Assembly: GCF_002858745.1 (NCBI RefSeq)
Contig: NZ_PJRO01000001.1
Coordinates: 643,824-707,823, forward strand
Origin: Mesorhizobium loti
GTDB taxonomy: Bacteria > Pseudomonadota > Alphaproteobacteria > Rhizobiales > Rhizobiaceae
Direction of reading: 5' to 3'
Length of the DNA: 64,000 nucleotides
Under the pieces are notes generated by a model. The model was not told the origin of the DNA and searched no databases. It worked only from the letters and a program-made list of their open reading frames with translations. The position numbers and the translations under genes were made by a program. Of the stretch, positions 38,586 through 47,446 are shown in pieces (the stretch's first letter is position 1; each line of letters opens with the position of its first letter).

Positions 38586-39377
38586 TCAGACCTTGCTTTC
38601 GGCGCCCTCGATCAACTGGCGGTAGGCATTTCGCGCCACGACGGCGAGGCGTTCTTGCGGCAGCGCGCCCACAACGGCGCAACCATAGCCCTTGTCGAGC
38701 CAGTAGACCGCCGTTGGGCCATTCTTCTCTGTGTAAGTGCCCTTGGCATAGCTGCCCGATTCCGAGGTTACGAAGAGCGAGATGCGGTTGCCCTCCGCAT
38801 CCTCATAAAGCAGCATCGCCGCCTTGCCCGTGCCCGCCGGCAGCAGCCTGCCTCCGATGAGTTGGAACCCATCGGCAGTCAGATCCGGTGTCACCAGCCG
38901 CAAGCCGATCCGTGCCGACAACCAGTTGCGCATATGCTCCTCATCCGAGGCGGGCACCTCGACCGCATGACGCTTCTCAGCAGCATAAACGACATAGGCC
39001 GCAACCGCTTCCTCGGCAAACCTGTCGGCCGAGACATCTTCCACACCAATGCCACGCGTGCCGGCGACATAGCCACCAGTACCGCCTATTGCCAAAAGAA
39101 CCGCTGCCGCAGCGGCCTGCCACCAGCGGGAACGTTGCGGCAGCCGGGGCCTGCCATCGCCAGCAACCAGCGTGGTGAAGCGCGCTGGAACCGGCTCATC
39201 GAGAATCCCTGCCATGGCGAAGCGTAGTGCTTCGCGATCGGCGCTGAAGCGATTGCTCCTGGCCTTCATCTCCGGGTTGGCTTCGAGCCACATGTCGAAG
39301 GCGGCACGCTCCTCGTCCGGCAGCTCGCCGTCGAGTGCCAGATGAATGTCCCGTTCGGTGAAGTCGCGCGCGGTCAT
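38586..39377 (-). CDS. Membrane-anchored anti-sigma factor
   Basis: The 263-residue protein has a cytosolic N-terminal part (RDIHLALDGELPDEERAAFDMWLEANPEM) typical of anti-sigma domains, one membrane segment (WWQAAAAAVLLAIGGTGGYVAGT, about 85–107) and a ~150-residue periplasmic sensor domain. The zinc HxxxCxxC motif of ZAS proteins is absent, so it belongs to the non-zinc type. Its ATG overlaps the sigma gene stop by four bases. It probably holds the cognate ECF sigma factor until an envelope signal arrives. Confidence 0.85.
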   Translation of the reverse strand: MTARDFTERDIHLALDGELPDEERAAFDMWLEANPEMKARSNRFSADREALRFAMAGILDEPVPARFTTLVAGDGRPRLPQRSRWWQAAAAAVLLAIGGTGGYVAGTRGIGVEDVSADRFAEEAVAAYVVYAAEKRHAVEVPASDEEHMRNWLSARIGLRLVTPDLTADGFQLIGGRLLPAGTGKAAMLLYEDAEGNRISLFVTSESGSYAKGTYTEKNGPTAVYWLDKGYGCAVVGALPQERLAVVARNAYRQLIEGAESKV

Positions 39378-39892
39378 TTCTCGACCACCTTCAGCGAACG
39401 GCGGCGCGCACGATCGTCGAGCAGTGCGCGCAGATCCTCCCGGCCGCGCGAAATCCGCGACATCAGCGTACCGGCGGGAATGCCCAGAATGTTGGCCGCT
39501 TCCGCATAGGAGAAACCTTCGATGGCAACAGTCACGATTGCTGCCCGGCGCTCAGGGGCGATCGCCTGCAAGGCGTCGAGGATTTCCCTGGAAGCAATGT
39601 TTTCGACCTGGATCGAAGGAACCGTCAGCGCCTCGTCGCCATCCAGCGGCAGCATTGCCATTTCGCCGCGACGACTCACCTTGCGCATCTGGTCGATGAA
39701 AAGGTGGTGCATGATCGTGAACAGCCATTTCCTCGGGCTCTCGCCGGTTTGCCAATTGTCCAGCTTGGCCAGGGCACGCTCGAGACAATCCTGGACGAGG
39801 TCGTCCGCGGAATCGCGATCGCGCGACAACGCACGCGCGTACCGGCGCAAGCGCGGAATCTCGCCAAGGATCGCGGCCTTCCTGTCGTCCAT
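39374..39892 (-). CDS. ECF RNA polymerase sigma factor
   Basis: The 172-residue protein has sigma region 2 (DSADDLVQDCLERALAKL, then WLFTIMHHLFIDQMR) and region 4 (GFSYAEAANILGIPAGTLMSRISRGREDL), the only two domains of ECF sigma factors. It heads a two-gene operon with the anti-sigma factor. A GGAAT-N17-CGTT promoter lies about 100 bases upstream and is a likely autoregulatory site. The start at 39892 is the ATG of MDDRKAAI; it has a weak ribosome-binding site. Which envelope stress is sensed is unknown. Confidence 0.9.
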   Translation of the reverse strand: MDDRKAAILGEIPRLRRYARALSRDRDSADDLVQDCLERALAKLDNWQTGESPRKWLFTIMHHLFIDQMRKVSRRGEMAMLPLDGDEALTVPSIQVENIASREILDALQAIAPERRAAIVTVAIEGFSYAEAANILGIPAGTLMSRISRGREDLRALLDDRARRRSLKVVEK

Positions 39893-39995
39893 GGGTGGCG
39901 GTTCGCCAATCTTTCCCGTTGCCCCGGCGATTGAACGCGCCTTCGCTGGCCGGCGCAAGCTGTGCCGGTACCCGCTTTGTTGCCTTCAAGAGCAG

Positions 39996-40021
39996 AACGA
40001 AGCCGGCAGAAGGATTATTCC
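39996..40021 (-). promoter_or_regulatory. ECF-type promoter of the sigma/anti-sigma operon
   Basis: On the minus strand GGAAT (40021–40017) and CGTT (39999–39996) are 17 bases apart. This matches the general ECF −35 (GGAAC/T) and −10 (CGTT) consensus of alphaproteobacteria. It lies about 100 bases upstream of the sigma gene, so autoregulation is the natural reading. Confidence 0.65.
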
Positions 40022-40043
40022 CGAGCTGATCGGAGACAGCATC

Positions 40044-40082
40044 AAAAAATGCAACGCCGCCAGCGATAGAACCAGCGGCGTT
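40044..40082 (-). terminator. Intrinsic terminator of the outer membrane protein gene
   Basis: On the minus strand AACGCCGC (40082–40075) pairs with GCGGCGTT (40060–40053) around a 14-base loop, followed by a run of six T (40049–40044). It is 25 bases past the stop of the outer membrane protein gene and upstream of the ECF promoter. Confidence 0.78.
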
Positions 40083-40106
40083 GGGGAGACCGTATGTCGA
40101 CCGATA

Positions 40107-40730
40107 TCAGAAGCGGTAGTTGACACCCATCTTGACGGTGTGGCTCTTCAGATCTTCCGAGCGTTTGGAGCCGTTGCGCAACGTATAGTCGACGTCGCCA
40201 TAGTTCACGTAGTTGTATTCGACCTTAGCTGAGATGTTACCGGCGAACGCCTGCTCGATACCCCCGCCAACCAGGTAGCCACCTTCCCACTTGCCTCCCG
40301 AGGCGACGGTACCGCCCGGCTTGACCTTGGTCATCGAATAGCCGGCGGTGCCGTAGACCAGTGTCTTGTCGAAGGAGACGCCGGCGCGAACCTTGGCGGC
40401 ACCGGTCCAGGTGCGCTTCAACTCGGCACCGTCATCCAGCTTGTGCTTGCTTCCCTTGGAGTAAGCGCCGTCAAGTTCCGCGCCGTAGACGAATACGCCG
40501 CTCTGGAAGTTGGCGCCGACCTGGCCGCCGAACTGCAGGCCGCTCTTACCGGAAAACGGGTTGGGAAAGCCCGAGGATGATGTACCCAACTGGCCACCGA
40601 TATAACTACCGGACCAGTTGTAGGCGGGATCCGAATAGGTCTGGTCGGATACGAGGTCGGCCGCCATGGCCGGCACGGCGAAAGGTGCAACGCCAGCGAA
40701 CATGACGAGAAACAGATTTCGCTTGGACAT
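40107..40730 (-). CDS. Omp25/31-like outer membrane beta-barrel protein
   Basis: The 207-residue protein has a signal peptide (MSKRNLFLVMFAGVAPFAVPAMAAD) and a small outer-membrane beta-barrel: YNWSGSYIGGQLG near the N-terminus of the mature form, alternating aromatic strands, and C-terminal HTVKMGVNYRF ending in Phe. This fits the Omp25/31 (OmpA-like 8-strand) family of rhizobia and Brucella. A 6-bp inverted repeat AATCTT/AAGATT (40930–40946) lies upstream in the long leader. Distance from the ATG to the next gene is 238 bases. Confidence 0.87.
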   Translation of the reverse strand: MSKRNLFLVMFAGVAPFAVPAMAADLVSDQTYSDPAYNWSGSYIGGQLGTSSSGFPNPFSGKSGLQFGGQVGANFQSGVFVYGAELDGAYSKGSKHKLDDGAELKRTWTGAAKVRAGVSFDKTLVYGTAGYSMTKVKPGGTVASGGKWEGGYLVGGGIEQAFAGNISAKVEYNYVNYGDVDYTLRNGSKRSEDLKSHTVKMGVNYRF

Positions 40731-40968
40731 GGTTTTAGCTCCGAAAATGATTGAGCTGCGGAGCATTTCGCTCCGCAGCCCGTTGGCGGGGCTGACAGCC
40801 GGTCGGCGACTGGGGAAGCAATCCGCCGGCTGGGCCCCGTGCACCAGCGCGCTGGTTGCATGGGGACAATGGCCGGCATGGATTACGCCAACATTGCGCA
40901 AAGTTTAGCGAAAACAAATATTTATGGGTAATCTTTCAGTAAGATTCCTTAAGCGTTTCTGAACGCTG

Positions 40969-43680
40969 CTACCCCTGTTTCGGGGCGCGCGACAGCAGCC
41001 TCTGGTAGAACAGACCAATGCCGATCAGCACTGCGCCAAGCCCAATGAAGGACAGCGCTCGCAACACGCCTTCCAGTTCCGACATGTCGAACAGGAAGAC
41101 CTTGAGCACCGCGATCGCGATCAATGCCGCCGAAGCGACGCGCAGGACATACGAGCTGAAGCGAACACCGACCACCAACAGCACAACGCCGAGCAGCAGC
41201 CATAGCGCCGAATAGCTGTAGGTCTCAACCTGTTCCATGCCGCTCCACAGACCGATGAACTCACCCTTGAAGAAACGTCGCACCGACAGGGTCGCATAGG
41301 CAAAGGCCAGCAAGGCTCCCATCAGGGCAAGCATGGCGGAATACCATTTCGGCCGCTTGCCGCGCGCGTAATAGGCCAATGCCCCTGCTGCGGCGGCCGG
41401 CAGCAGATAGGCCAGGAACAGCAGATTGAAGACCGGAATCCGGCCCGTCGATTCGTCCGTGAACAGCGGGTTAAGGATGACAAAGTGCTGGCTGACGATG
41501 GTGAGCGCCGACACGACCCCCACGATCAGCGAACCATAACGCAGCACCGAGCTTGGCGAGCGCATGTCAATGCTGATCAGAATGGCACCGGCACCAAGAG
41601 CTATCAGCGTATAGATCGCCTGCTCGGCGAGCGAGACCGGCCCGTCGTCGATGACACCGCCATGCATGGCATGACGCACCAGCATGGCGACGCCAAGCAA
41701 GGCAAACATCGCCGCTCCAGCTTCCATGGCAAGGCGTGGGCGCCCATTGGTGGTGCGCGCCAGCTGCCAGGCGGCAAAGCCGAAGGCGAGTGCTGGAACG
41801 CCATAGCCGGGCAACAGCCAGTTGAAGACTGGTGTCCTGGAGAGGAATTCCGCGCCGACGATGGTGGGGTCGAAGGCAACGCGGGCAAGAACGGCCACGA
41901 CAGCGCCAACGGCAAGCCAGCCAAGAACAGGATAGCTGCGCCAGCGCGTGGCCAAAGCCGGCACGACAGCGGCCGCGCCCAACAGGACGGTGGTCAGGCC
42001 CGAACCGAAGGCCATGTGCAGCATCAGCACGGTGGCCAACCCTGCGCCGGCCAATGCAAAGAAAACAGCCAGACCACCGGTGAGCGGTGGCTCTTCAGCC
42101 CGCGCGATCCATTCGCCGCCGGCCACCAGAATAGCGAGCAAAACCAGCGCAACTGCCGCGTAGATCAAGTCCCGATCGATATCACCGAAGGTCACCCAAA
42201 GCGACAGCACGATCGCGAGAGGCACAGCTGCAGCCCACGCCGCCCAGGAGGCAGATTGGGTAAGGCTTGCCACGACATGCCGCCTGGCGCTCCATAAGCC
42301 TGCGCCCAGGAACAGCAGACCGAGCACAATGCCGATACGGGTCATGGCGGCATCGGCTGCGACGGTGACAGGCATGGTGTCGATTGTCGCGTAACCCGAA
42401 AGATCGATGGAGCTCTCAGCCAACGGCGTGATCTTGAGGTAAGCAAAGATCGTCGCCAGCCCGGCACCGTAAAGGACAGGCAAGGCCTGCGGTCGAAACA
42501 CAACCGTGCCAATCATCACCGCGACGATAATGGCCGCCGGCCAGGCACCGCCGATGTCGGCGAAACGAGGCTCCGCAAACAGCAGCAGTGCTGCTGCCGC
42601 CACGAAGATGGCCGGGGCAATCGACGTCAGGTCAAATCCCACTTGTCTCTCGATCGGGCCGGGCTCTGCGCCGAGCCAGACAAAGCCGAGAACTGCCAGC
42701 ACGATGAGGTTGATAAAGACCAGCACGCCGAAGCCGGGTATCGGTGCTTCGACCATGTAGAGCACGATCCACAAACCGACGCCGACGAAGGCAGCCGCCA
42801 TCAGCAGCGACCACCTACGGATACGCGCGATGAACCCGGTCGCCGCAAGGACGACAGCCAGATAGCCGAACAGAGCCCAGGGATTGGGCGACTGGGAAGC
42901 CACGAGCATCGGCGTTGCCAGAGCGCCGAGCAGGCCGACGCCGGCAAGCGCCTGACCATGCACGAGCGCGGCCGCGATTGTCGCGATGCCGATCAATCCG
43001 AGCAATATGAAAGCCACCGCAGGGTCTATGAAACCGTAGATGCCATGTGCGGCATAAACGGTACCGAATAATGTGAAGGCGCCGGCGGCGGTGAGAATCG
43101 CCGGTATGAAGGCACCGGCGGCACCCTCAATGGGCACCTTGAAGCCGGTGCGCCGGATGAATTCGCCGCCACCGGTCAGAACAAGGCCAAGGATTGCCGC
43201 CATAGCGAGCCGAACACCCGGCCCGAAGATGCCCGCCTCGATACTGTAACGCACCAGGAAAAGGCCACCCAGGGCGAGCGCAACGCCACCAACCCATACT
43301 GCCCAGCGCGTGCCGAGCGCAGTTTCGATGTCCGGTTTCTTCGTCGGTCCTTCCGGTTTGGCGGCAACGTCTTCGCCCGCCGGCTCGGAAATCGTTTCCT
43401 CATCTCGAACTGCAGGCGGGCTTCCCCACGGACCAGATGCCACAGTTTCCTGTATATCTTCCGGTTCGGACGTCTGAGGAACACCGTCCGGCCTGCCCTC
43501 GAGCAAGGCTTCACTTGAGGTCAATGGCGACGGTTCCGTCGCAAGAGCAGGTCCTGCCGCACTTGGCAGGATCAGCTTGCGCACCTCGCCGAGTTCCCGT
43601 TCGATCCTGGCAAGTTGCGATCGCTGACGAGCCACGATGACAAGCAGCACGACAAAACCAACAATGCTGAAAACATCCAC
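40969..43680 (-). CDS. DUF2339 large polytopic membrane protein
   Basis: The 903-residue protein begins with a membrane segment and a short coiled-coil-like RQRSQLARIERELGEVRKLIL, then a Glu/Pro-rich linker (about 45–125), then more than twenty hydrophobic segments to the end. This layout is that of DUF2339 proteins, common in alphaproteobacteria. No function is known; an envelope or lipid-related role is suggested only by topology. Codon use and length are family-normal. A thioesterase gene lies 47 bases upstream in the same direction. Confidence 0.87.
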   Translation of the reverse strand: MDVFSIVGFVVLLVIVARQRSQLARIERELGEVRKLILPSAAGPALATEPSPLTSSEALLEGRPDGVPQTSEPEDIQETVASGPWGSPPAVRDEETISEPAGEDVAAKPEGPTKKPDIETALGTRWAVWVGGVALALGGLFLVRYSIEAGIFGPGVRLAMAAILGLVLTGGGEFIRRTGFKVPIEGAAGAFIPAILTAAGAFTLFGTVYAAHGIYGFIDPAVAFILLGLIGIATIAAALVHGQALAGVGLLGALATPMLVASQSPNPWALFGYLAVVLAATGFIARIRRWSLLMAAAFVGVGLWIVLYMVEAPIPGFGVLVFINLIVLAVLGFVWLGAEPGPIERQVGFDLTSIAPAIFVAAAALLLFAEPRFADIGGAWPAAIIVAVMIGTVVFRPQALPVLYGAGLATIFAYLKITPLAESSIDLSGYATIDTMPVTVAADAAMTRIGIVLGLLFLGAGLWSARRHVVASLTQSASWAAWAAAVPLAIVLSLWVTFGDIDRDLIYAAVALVLLAILVAGGEWIARAEEPPLTGGLAVFFALAGAGLATVLMLHMAFGSGLTTVLLGAAAVVPALATRWRSYPVLGWLAVGAVVAVLARVAFDPTIVGAEFLSRTPVFNWLLPGYGVPALAFGFAAWQLARTTNGRPRLAMEAGAAMFALLGVAMLVRHAMHGGVIDDGPVSLAEQAIYTLIALGAGAILISIDMRSPSSVLRYGSLIVGVVSALTIVSQHFVILNPLFTDESTGRIPVFNLLFLAYLLPAAAAGALAYYARGKRPKWYSAMLALMGALLAFAYATLSVRRFFKGEFIGLWSGMEQVETYSYSALWLLLGVVLLVVGVRFSSYVLRVASAALIAIAVLKVFLFDMSELEGVLRALSFIGLGAVLIGIGLFYQRLLSRAPKQG

Positions 43681-43727
43681 CGTGGCATCCCCCTGAGGCC
43701 GCGTTTCATTCCATCGCTCGAATACGC

Positions 43728-44246
43728 CTATCGAGCAGCCAGGTTGGCCACCGAAAAGATCGAACAGGTTTCGGTGCCGAAGGCCAGCAGCCTGCCTTCG
43801 CTATCCTTCATGGTCGCTTCCGACACGGCCAGAGTGCGGCCCTTGTGCATGATCTTGCCCTCGCACACCACCTCGCCCGTCTTCGGCGTAATGGGGCGCA
43901 TCAGGTTTACTTTGAACTCCGCCGTCGCATAAGCCTCGCCCTTGGCAAGCAGGGTCTGCACGACACAGCCGAGCGCCGAATCCAGCAAGGTTGCCGCCCA
44001 GCCGCCATGTACCCCGCCCATGGGATTGAGGTGCTTTTCATTCGGCATGCCGCGAAAGACGACGCGCCCTTCCTCCGCCTCGGTCAGTGCAAAGCTCAAT
44101 TGGTAGGCCATCGGCGGCGCCGGATAACGGCCATCGATGACCCGCTGTAGCAGCTCAAGTCCCGAAAAGGCCAGCATATCGGCATGCGGAATGGTGCCAA
44201 CGCCCATCGGCGAAATCCGGCCGGGATAGAGTTCAACGGCACTCAT
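43728..44246 (-). CDS. PaaI family hotdog thioesterase
   Basis: The 172-residue protein is a hotdog-fold thioesterase with the PaaI-type active-site segment [20 protein letters not shown], followed by [10 protein letters not shown] and [17 protein letters not shown]. Such enzymes hydrolyse aryl- or acyl-CoA thioesters; the substrate is open. The N-terminal ~40 residues are outside the hotdog core. Its ATG overlaps the recO stop by four bases, so it is read from the recO transcript. Confidence 0.87.
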   Translation of the reverse strand: MSAVELYPGRISPMGVGTIPHADMLAFSGLELLQRVIDGRYPAPPMAYQLSFALTEAEEGRVVFRGMPNEKHLNPMGGVHGGWAATLLDSALGCVVQTLLAKGEAYATAEFKVNLMRPITPKTGEVVCEGKIMHKGRTLAVSEATMKDSEGRLLAFGTETCSIFSVANLAAR

Positions 44247-45001
44247 GCGGCGGTATCTCCCTTGGCGCCTTGAAGAGCGTGATGCTTGCGCAAGGCGGCA
44301 ATGAAACCGGAACGAGCGTCGGGTGGTTCGACACCGCGCGGTTCATAGACATGGCGGGTGAAAAAGAAAGCGGTCAGCCGGAAGGCCTGCTCAACCGCGA
44401 AAAGATCCGCCTGCAGCGTAGCGCCACGCTGCAAGAAAGCGGGCAGCGCCAGCATCTTGTCGTGCCATGGCGCACCAGCCTCGCGCGACACCGCCCTGCC
44501 CGACTTCGGCGAGACATAGGCCAGGTTCTCTTTCATCCCGGTCGCGGCGCATTCGGAAAGGTCGAGGCCGAAACCAAGTTCATCGAGGACCATCAGTTCA
44601 AACCGCGCAACCAGCCCGCCAGCGACCTCGGCGTCCTCAAGATGCGCAATGATGAGGGCAAGCGTTTCATAGAGCGCGTCATGCGAATCCCGTTCCGGCA
44701 GAAGCCTGAGGTTCGCGGCCAACAACTGCAGGCCGTAGACCGCGAGCGCGCTGTCCATCAGCCGCGCGGCATTCATTTCGATGGCTTCAGCCTGAAATGT
44801 TCCGAGATGCTCGTCGAGGCGGGCGTGCCAGATCAGGTCGACCCGGTTACCGGCCTGCAGCACCGGCTGCATCTTGCGTGAGCGACCACCGCGCACCAGG
44901 CCGAGATGCCGGCCATGCGCGCGCGTCATCACCTCGAGAATGGCGCTGGTTTCGCCATGCTTGCGGGTGCCGAGTATGATTCCCTCGTCGCGCCATTCCA
45001 T
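44243..45001 (-). CDS. recO: DNA repair protein RecO
   Basis: RecO works with RecR and RecF to load RecA onto single-stranded gaps. The 252-residue protein has the N-terminal OB-fold ([26 protein letters not shown]), then [10 protein letters not shown] and a helical C-terminal domain with [17 protein letters not shown]. Conserved zinc-finger cysteines are reduced, as is common in alphaproteobacterial RecO. It normally sits next to era; here 2.4 kb of other genes intervene. A terminator-like hairpin upstream belongs to the neighbouring porin. Confidence 0.93.
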   Translation of the reverse strand: MEWRDEGIILGTRKHGETSAILEVMTRAHGRHLGLVRGGRSRKMQPVLQAGNRVDLIWHARLDEHLGTFQAEAIEMNAARLMDSALAVYGLQLLAANLRLLPERDSHDALYETLALIIAHLEDAEVAGGLVARFELMVLDELGFGLDLSECAATGMKENLAYVSPKSGRAVSREAGAPWHDKMLALPAFLQRGATLQADLFAVEQAFRLTAFFFTRHVYEPRGVEPPDARSGFIAALRKHHALQGAKGDTAA

Positions 45002-45070
45002 GGCGGGAGATTTGACGCCTTCGACGGGGAAATCAAGGAGCAGGCGGAAAGGTCGATGAACCCTCCCGCC

Positions 45071-45104
45071 AAAACAAACGGCCCGCGGCGAGTGCCGCGG
45101 ACCG
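45071..45104 (-). terminator. Intrinsic terminator of the first porin gene
   Basis: On the minus strand CCGCGGC (45100–45094), a 4-base loop and GCCGCGG (45089–45083), extended by outer CGG/CCG pairs, are followed by TTTGTTTT (45078–45071). It lies about 20 bases past the porin stop and isolates recO from porin transcription. Confidence 0.85.
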
Positions 45105-45125
45105 TAGAGATCGACTGGAGGTCGA

Positions 45126-46271
45126 TTAGAAGTTGCGCTGGAAGCGGATGATGCCGCCGAAGCTGTTCTTCTTGTCAGCCTTGGTCCAGCTGCCGAGATA
45201 GCCGGCCTTGCCGTACCTGCCTTCGTTGACGAAATCCACTTCAGGCGTGATCACGAAACCAGGAACGATTTCGTAGGCAACGTTGGCCGCGATAGCGAGG
45301 CTATGGTTGTCGTCATACGAGACCTGGGCATTGAACTTGGTCTTGGAGTCGAACTTGTAGGTACCGCCACCCCAGACGGCCCAGTTGCCGCCCCAAGGCT
45401 TGTACTGGTTACGGTCGATGTTGTCGTCGGTGCCGTAGCCGGCCATGACGAACAGGGTGAGTTCGCTGGTCGCGTTCACGTCGAGGCGGACCTTGCCTGC
45501 CCACTCTTCGTAGGCGCTGTTGTAAGCCGCGACGCCGGTGATCGAACCCCAGTCGCCCTTGTACTTCAGACCGCCGACCACGTGCGGAACGTAGCTGTCG
45601 ATGGTGTTGTTGTCGGCAGTCCAGGTGTCACCCACGCGCTTAACGCGGGAGTAGCTGCCCGAGCCCTGTTCCAGCGAGACGATCGCCGAGAAACCATTGC
45701 CGGCGTCGAAAGTGTAGCTGATCAGGTTGGTGTCTTTACCACCATAAGGAATCAGCGTGTCCTGGATGACGTTGCCGGCGTAACCGATGAACGAATCGAA
45801 TGTCGTTTCATCCTTACCAACGCGCAGGCCACCGAGCTGGATCCAGGCGAAATTCAGCGACACGTTCTTGTTCACGGCGTCGCCGTTGCTGTTGGTGTTG
45901 CCGAACTGGAAACGGGTCTCGGTGAAGGTCTTCAAGGTGCCGAGTTCGGTTTCCTGGCCCGTCCAGGTCCTGAGCGCGAAACGCGCGTTCTTGGCGTAGG
46001 TGTGATTACGGTCACCGTCCAAGCGATCGGTGGCGACAGAGCCATCGAACGAGCCGACATCACCGAAGCCAGCGTCATAGCGGATGTAACCGCCGACGCG
46101 CAGGCAGGTCTCGGTGCCCGGGATGTAGAAATAACCGGCGCCATAGACGTCGCAGATCTTGACGTATTCAGCGGGTTCCGGCTCGGCGACCACGACAGCG
46201 TCGGCGGCGCGCGCACCGGAAACTGCGAGCAGTGCCGCAGCCGAGCCGAGAAGGAGGCTCTTGATGTTCAT
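45126..46271 (-). CDS. Rhizobial porin (RopA/Omp2-like), copy 1
   Basis: The 381-residue protein has a signal peptide ([17 protein letters not shown]…GARAAD) and the alphaproteobacterial porin pattern: [35 protein letters not shown] near the start, constriction-loop-like segments and a C-terminal [10 protein letters not shown] ending in Phe. It should form a 16-strand trimeric general diffusion channel in the outer membrane. The two conserved cysteines near residues 40 and 56 match the family. It is a close paralogue of the gene at 62904–63983. Its promoter region is AT-rich with two palindromes. Confidence 0.92.
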   Translation of the reverse strand: MNIKSLLLGSAAALLAVSGARAADAVVVAEPEPAEYVKICDVYGAGYFYIPGTETCLRVGGYIRYDAGFGDVGSFDGSVATDRLDGDRNHTYAKNARFALRTWTGQETELGTLKTFTETRFQFGNTNSNGDAVNKNVSLNFAWIQLGGLRVGKDETTFDSFIGYAGNVIQDTLIPYGGKDTNLISYTFDAGNGFSAIVSLEQGSGSYSRVKRVGDTWTADNNTIDSYVPHVVGGLKYKGDWGSITGVAAYNSAYEEWAGKVRLDVNATSELTLFVMAGYGTDDNIDRNQYKPWGGNWAVWGGGTYKFDSKTKFNAQVSYDDNHSLAIAANVAYEIVPGFVITPEVDFVNEGRYGKAGYLGSWTKADKKNSFGGIIRFQRNF

Positions 46272-46607
46272 TTTGACCTCTCCAGTCAATTTTCAAAATA
46301 TGTTTTCAGATTTCTGGCTGAAGGCCATTGCCACCAACCGCCACTCGAAAGGCGACGCCCGAGCGCCCCTTTCCGCCGGGACAATACGCATCGAGCTTCC
46401 ACTTTCAACGAATATTGCACCGCACAACGAAGCAACGGGATATTCACCTGCTCCTTGTTGTATATTTACAACTAACACATTGATATTTAAAGGTTTTTGG
46501 CACATACGGCACATCGACAGAAATCTGTCACAAAAGGTCGATTGTTTGCCGCATAATGTTCTACCGGCAAATGAAAATAGAGAATGAAACCGACCTGCCG
46601 ATGACTG
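46272..46607 (-). promoter_or_regulatory. AT-rich regulatory region upstream of the first porin
   Basis: This 336-base gap between the antitoxin-like gene and the porin is more AT-rich than its surroundings. It holds two palindromes, GTTGTA-TATT-TACAAC (46457–46472) and GACAGA-AA-TCTGTC (46516–46529). The location suits a regulated porin promoter with a long leader. Factors binding the palindromes are unknown. Confidence 0.55.
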
Positions 46608-47345
46608 TCAGGCGGCCTCGGGCGGGCGCCCTGCCCCCGCCGAAAAGGCCTTGGCAGCACGAATGACGTCGTGTGCTTGATCCTTGACCAGAAGTGCGAG
46701 CGGAGCCTCACCGTCGAGTTCCGACGCCGGCCGGATAAGCCATGACCATGCCGCTCTCGGATGACCGATGAGTTCGAGTACTTCGCGAATCCCCGGGACC
46801 GGCCGCCCGTCGACAAACTGAGCAAGCGGGAAGACGTGTTTCCTGCCGCCGGTGCGCAGGGCAATCACCTCGCCCCGTCGCTGCCAGCGGTGAAGGGTCG
46901 AGCGCGGAATGCGCAGCGTTTCTTCAAGATAAGTCGAGCCCGCTACCTGCCCTGCCCATTCCTCAACCAGAACGGATGCCAGACCGTTGCGCTGCGACGG
47001 AAGCTCCAAGCCGGTCTCGGGCAGAGGGGGTTCCAACAGAGAAGCCTCCCTATGCGCCGACACCGTACCGTCGGATGCCTGGGCGGCGTCTACCAGCAAG
47101 AGTTTGACAATCTTGGCGGCAAGCTTCGATGGATTCTTGAGCAACCGGTCCAGCACCCGGCGCTGGCGCGGAGAGAGATTGACGATGGCTGCGGCAATGC
47201 TGCCACCAACAAATGCAGCCGCCTCAATGGCCTCCTCGCCGGACTGGCCAATGCCGTCCCGCAACACGCGTTCGAGCTCAGCTACGGCAGCACGCTCGAG
47301 CTCGAGCCGAGAAAAGCCGCCCGCTGCACTGGTAAATCCATTCAT
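46608..47345 (-). CDS. MbcA/ParS/Xre antitoxin-like (DUF2384) protein, apparently orphan
   Basis: The 245-residue protein has a long N-terminal helical region, a helix-turn-helix-like stretch with a MerR/excisionase flavour (STYLEETLRIPRSTLHRWQRRGEV, residues ~137–160) and a C-terminal DUF2384-like toxin-binding motif (GHPRAAWSWLIRPASELDGEAPLALL…VIRAA, ~194–231). Such domains normally neutralise a RES or ParT toxin encoded next door. No such toxin gene adjoins it; the neighbours are porin and era. It may instead act as a regulator of the porin, but this is speculation. Confidence 0.66.
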   Translation of the reverse strand: MNGFTSAAGGFSRLELERAAVAELERVLRDGIGQSGEEAIEAAAFVGGSIAAAIVNLSPRQRRVLDRLLKNPSKLAAKIVKLLLVDAAQASDGTVSAHREASLLEPPLPETGLELPSQRNGLASVLVEEWAGQVAGSTYLEETLRIPRSTLHRWQRRGEVIALRTGGRKHVFPLAQFVDGRPVPGIREVLELIGHPRAAWSWLIRPASELDGEAPLALLVKDQAHDVIRAAKAFSAGAGRPPEAA

Positions 47346-47446
47346 GCACATCATTCCGCCGCTGCCCCGGCGCAATGAATGCCGCCGAGACGTCGACGGC
47401 TATAGGTGCGGCATATGACAGTTACGCGACAGATGAACAGGCCCGA

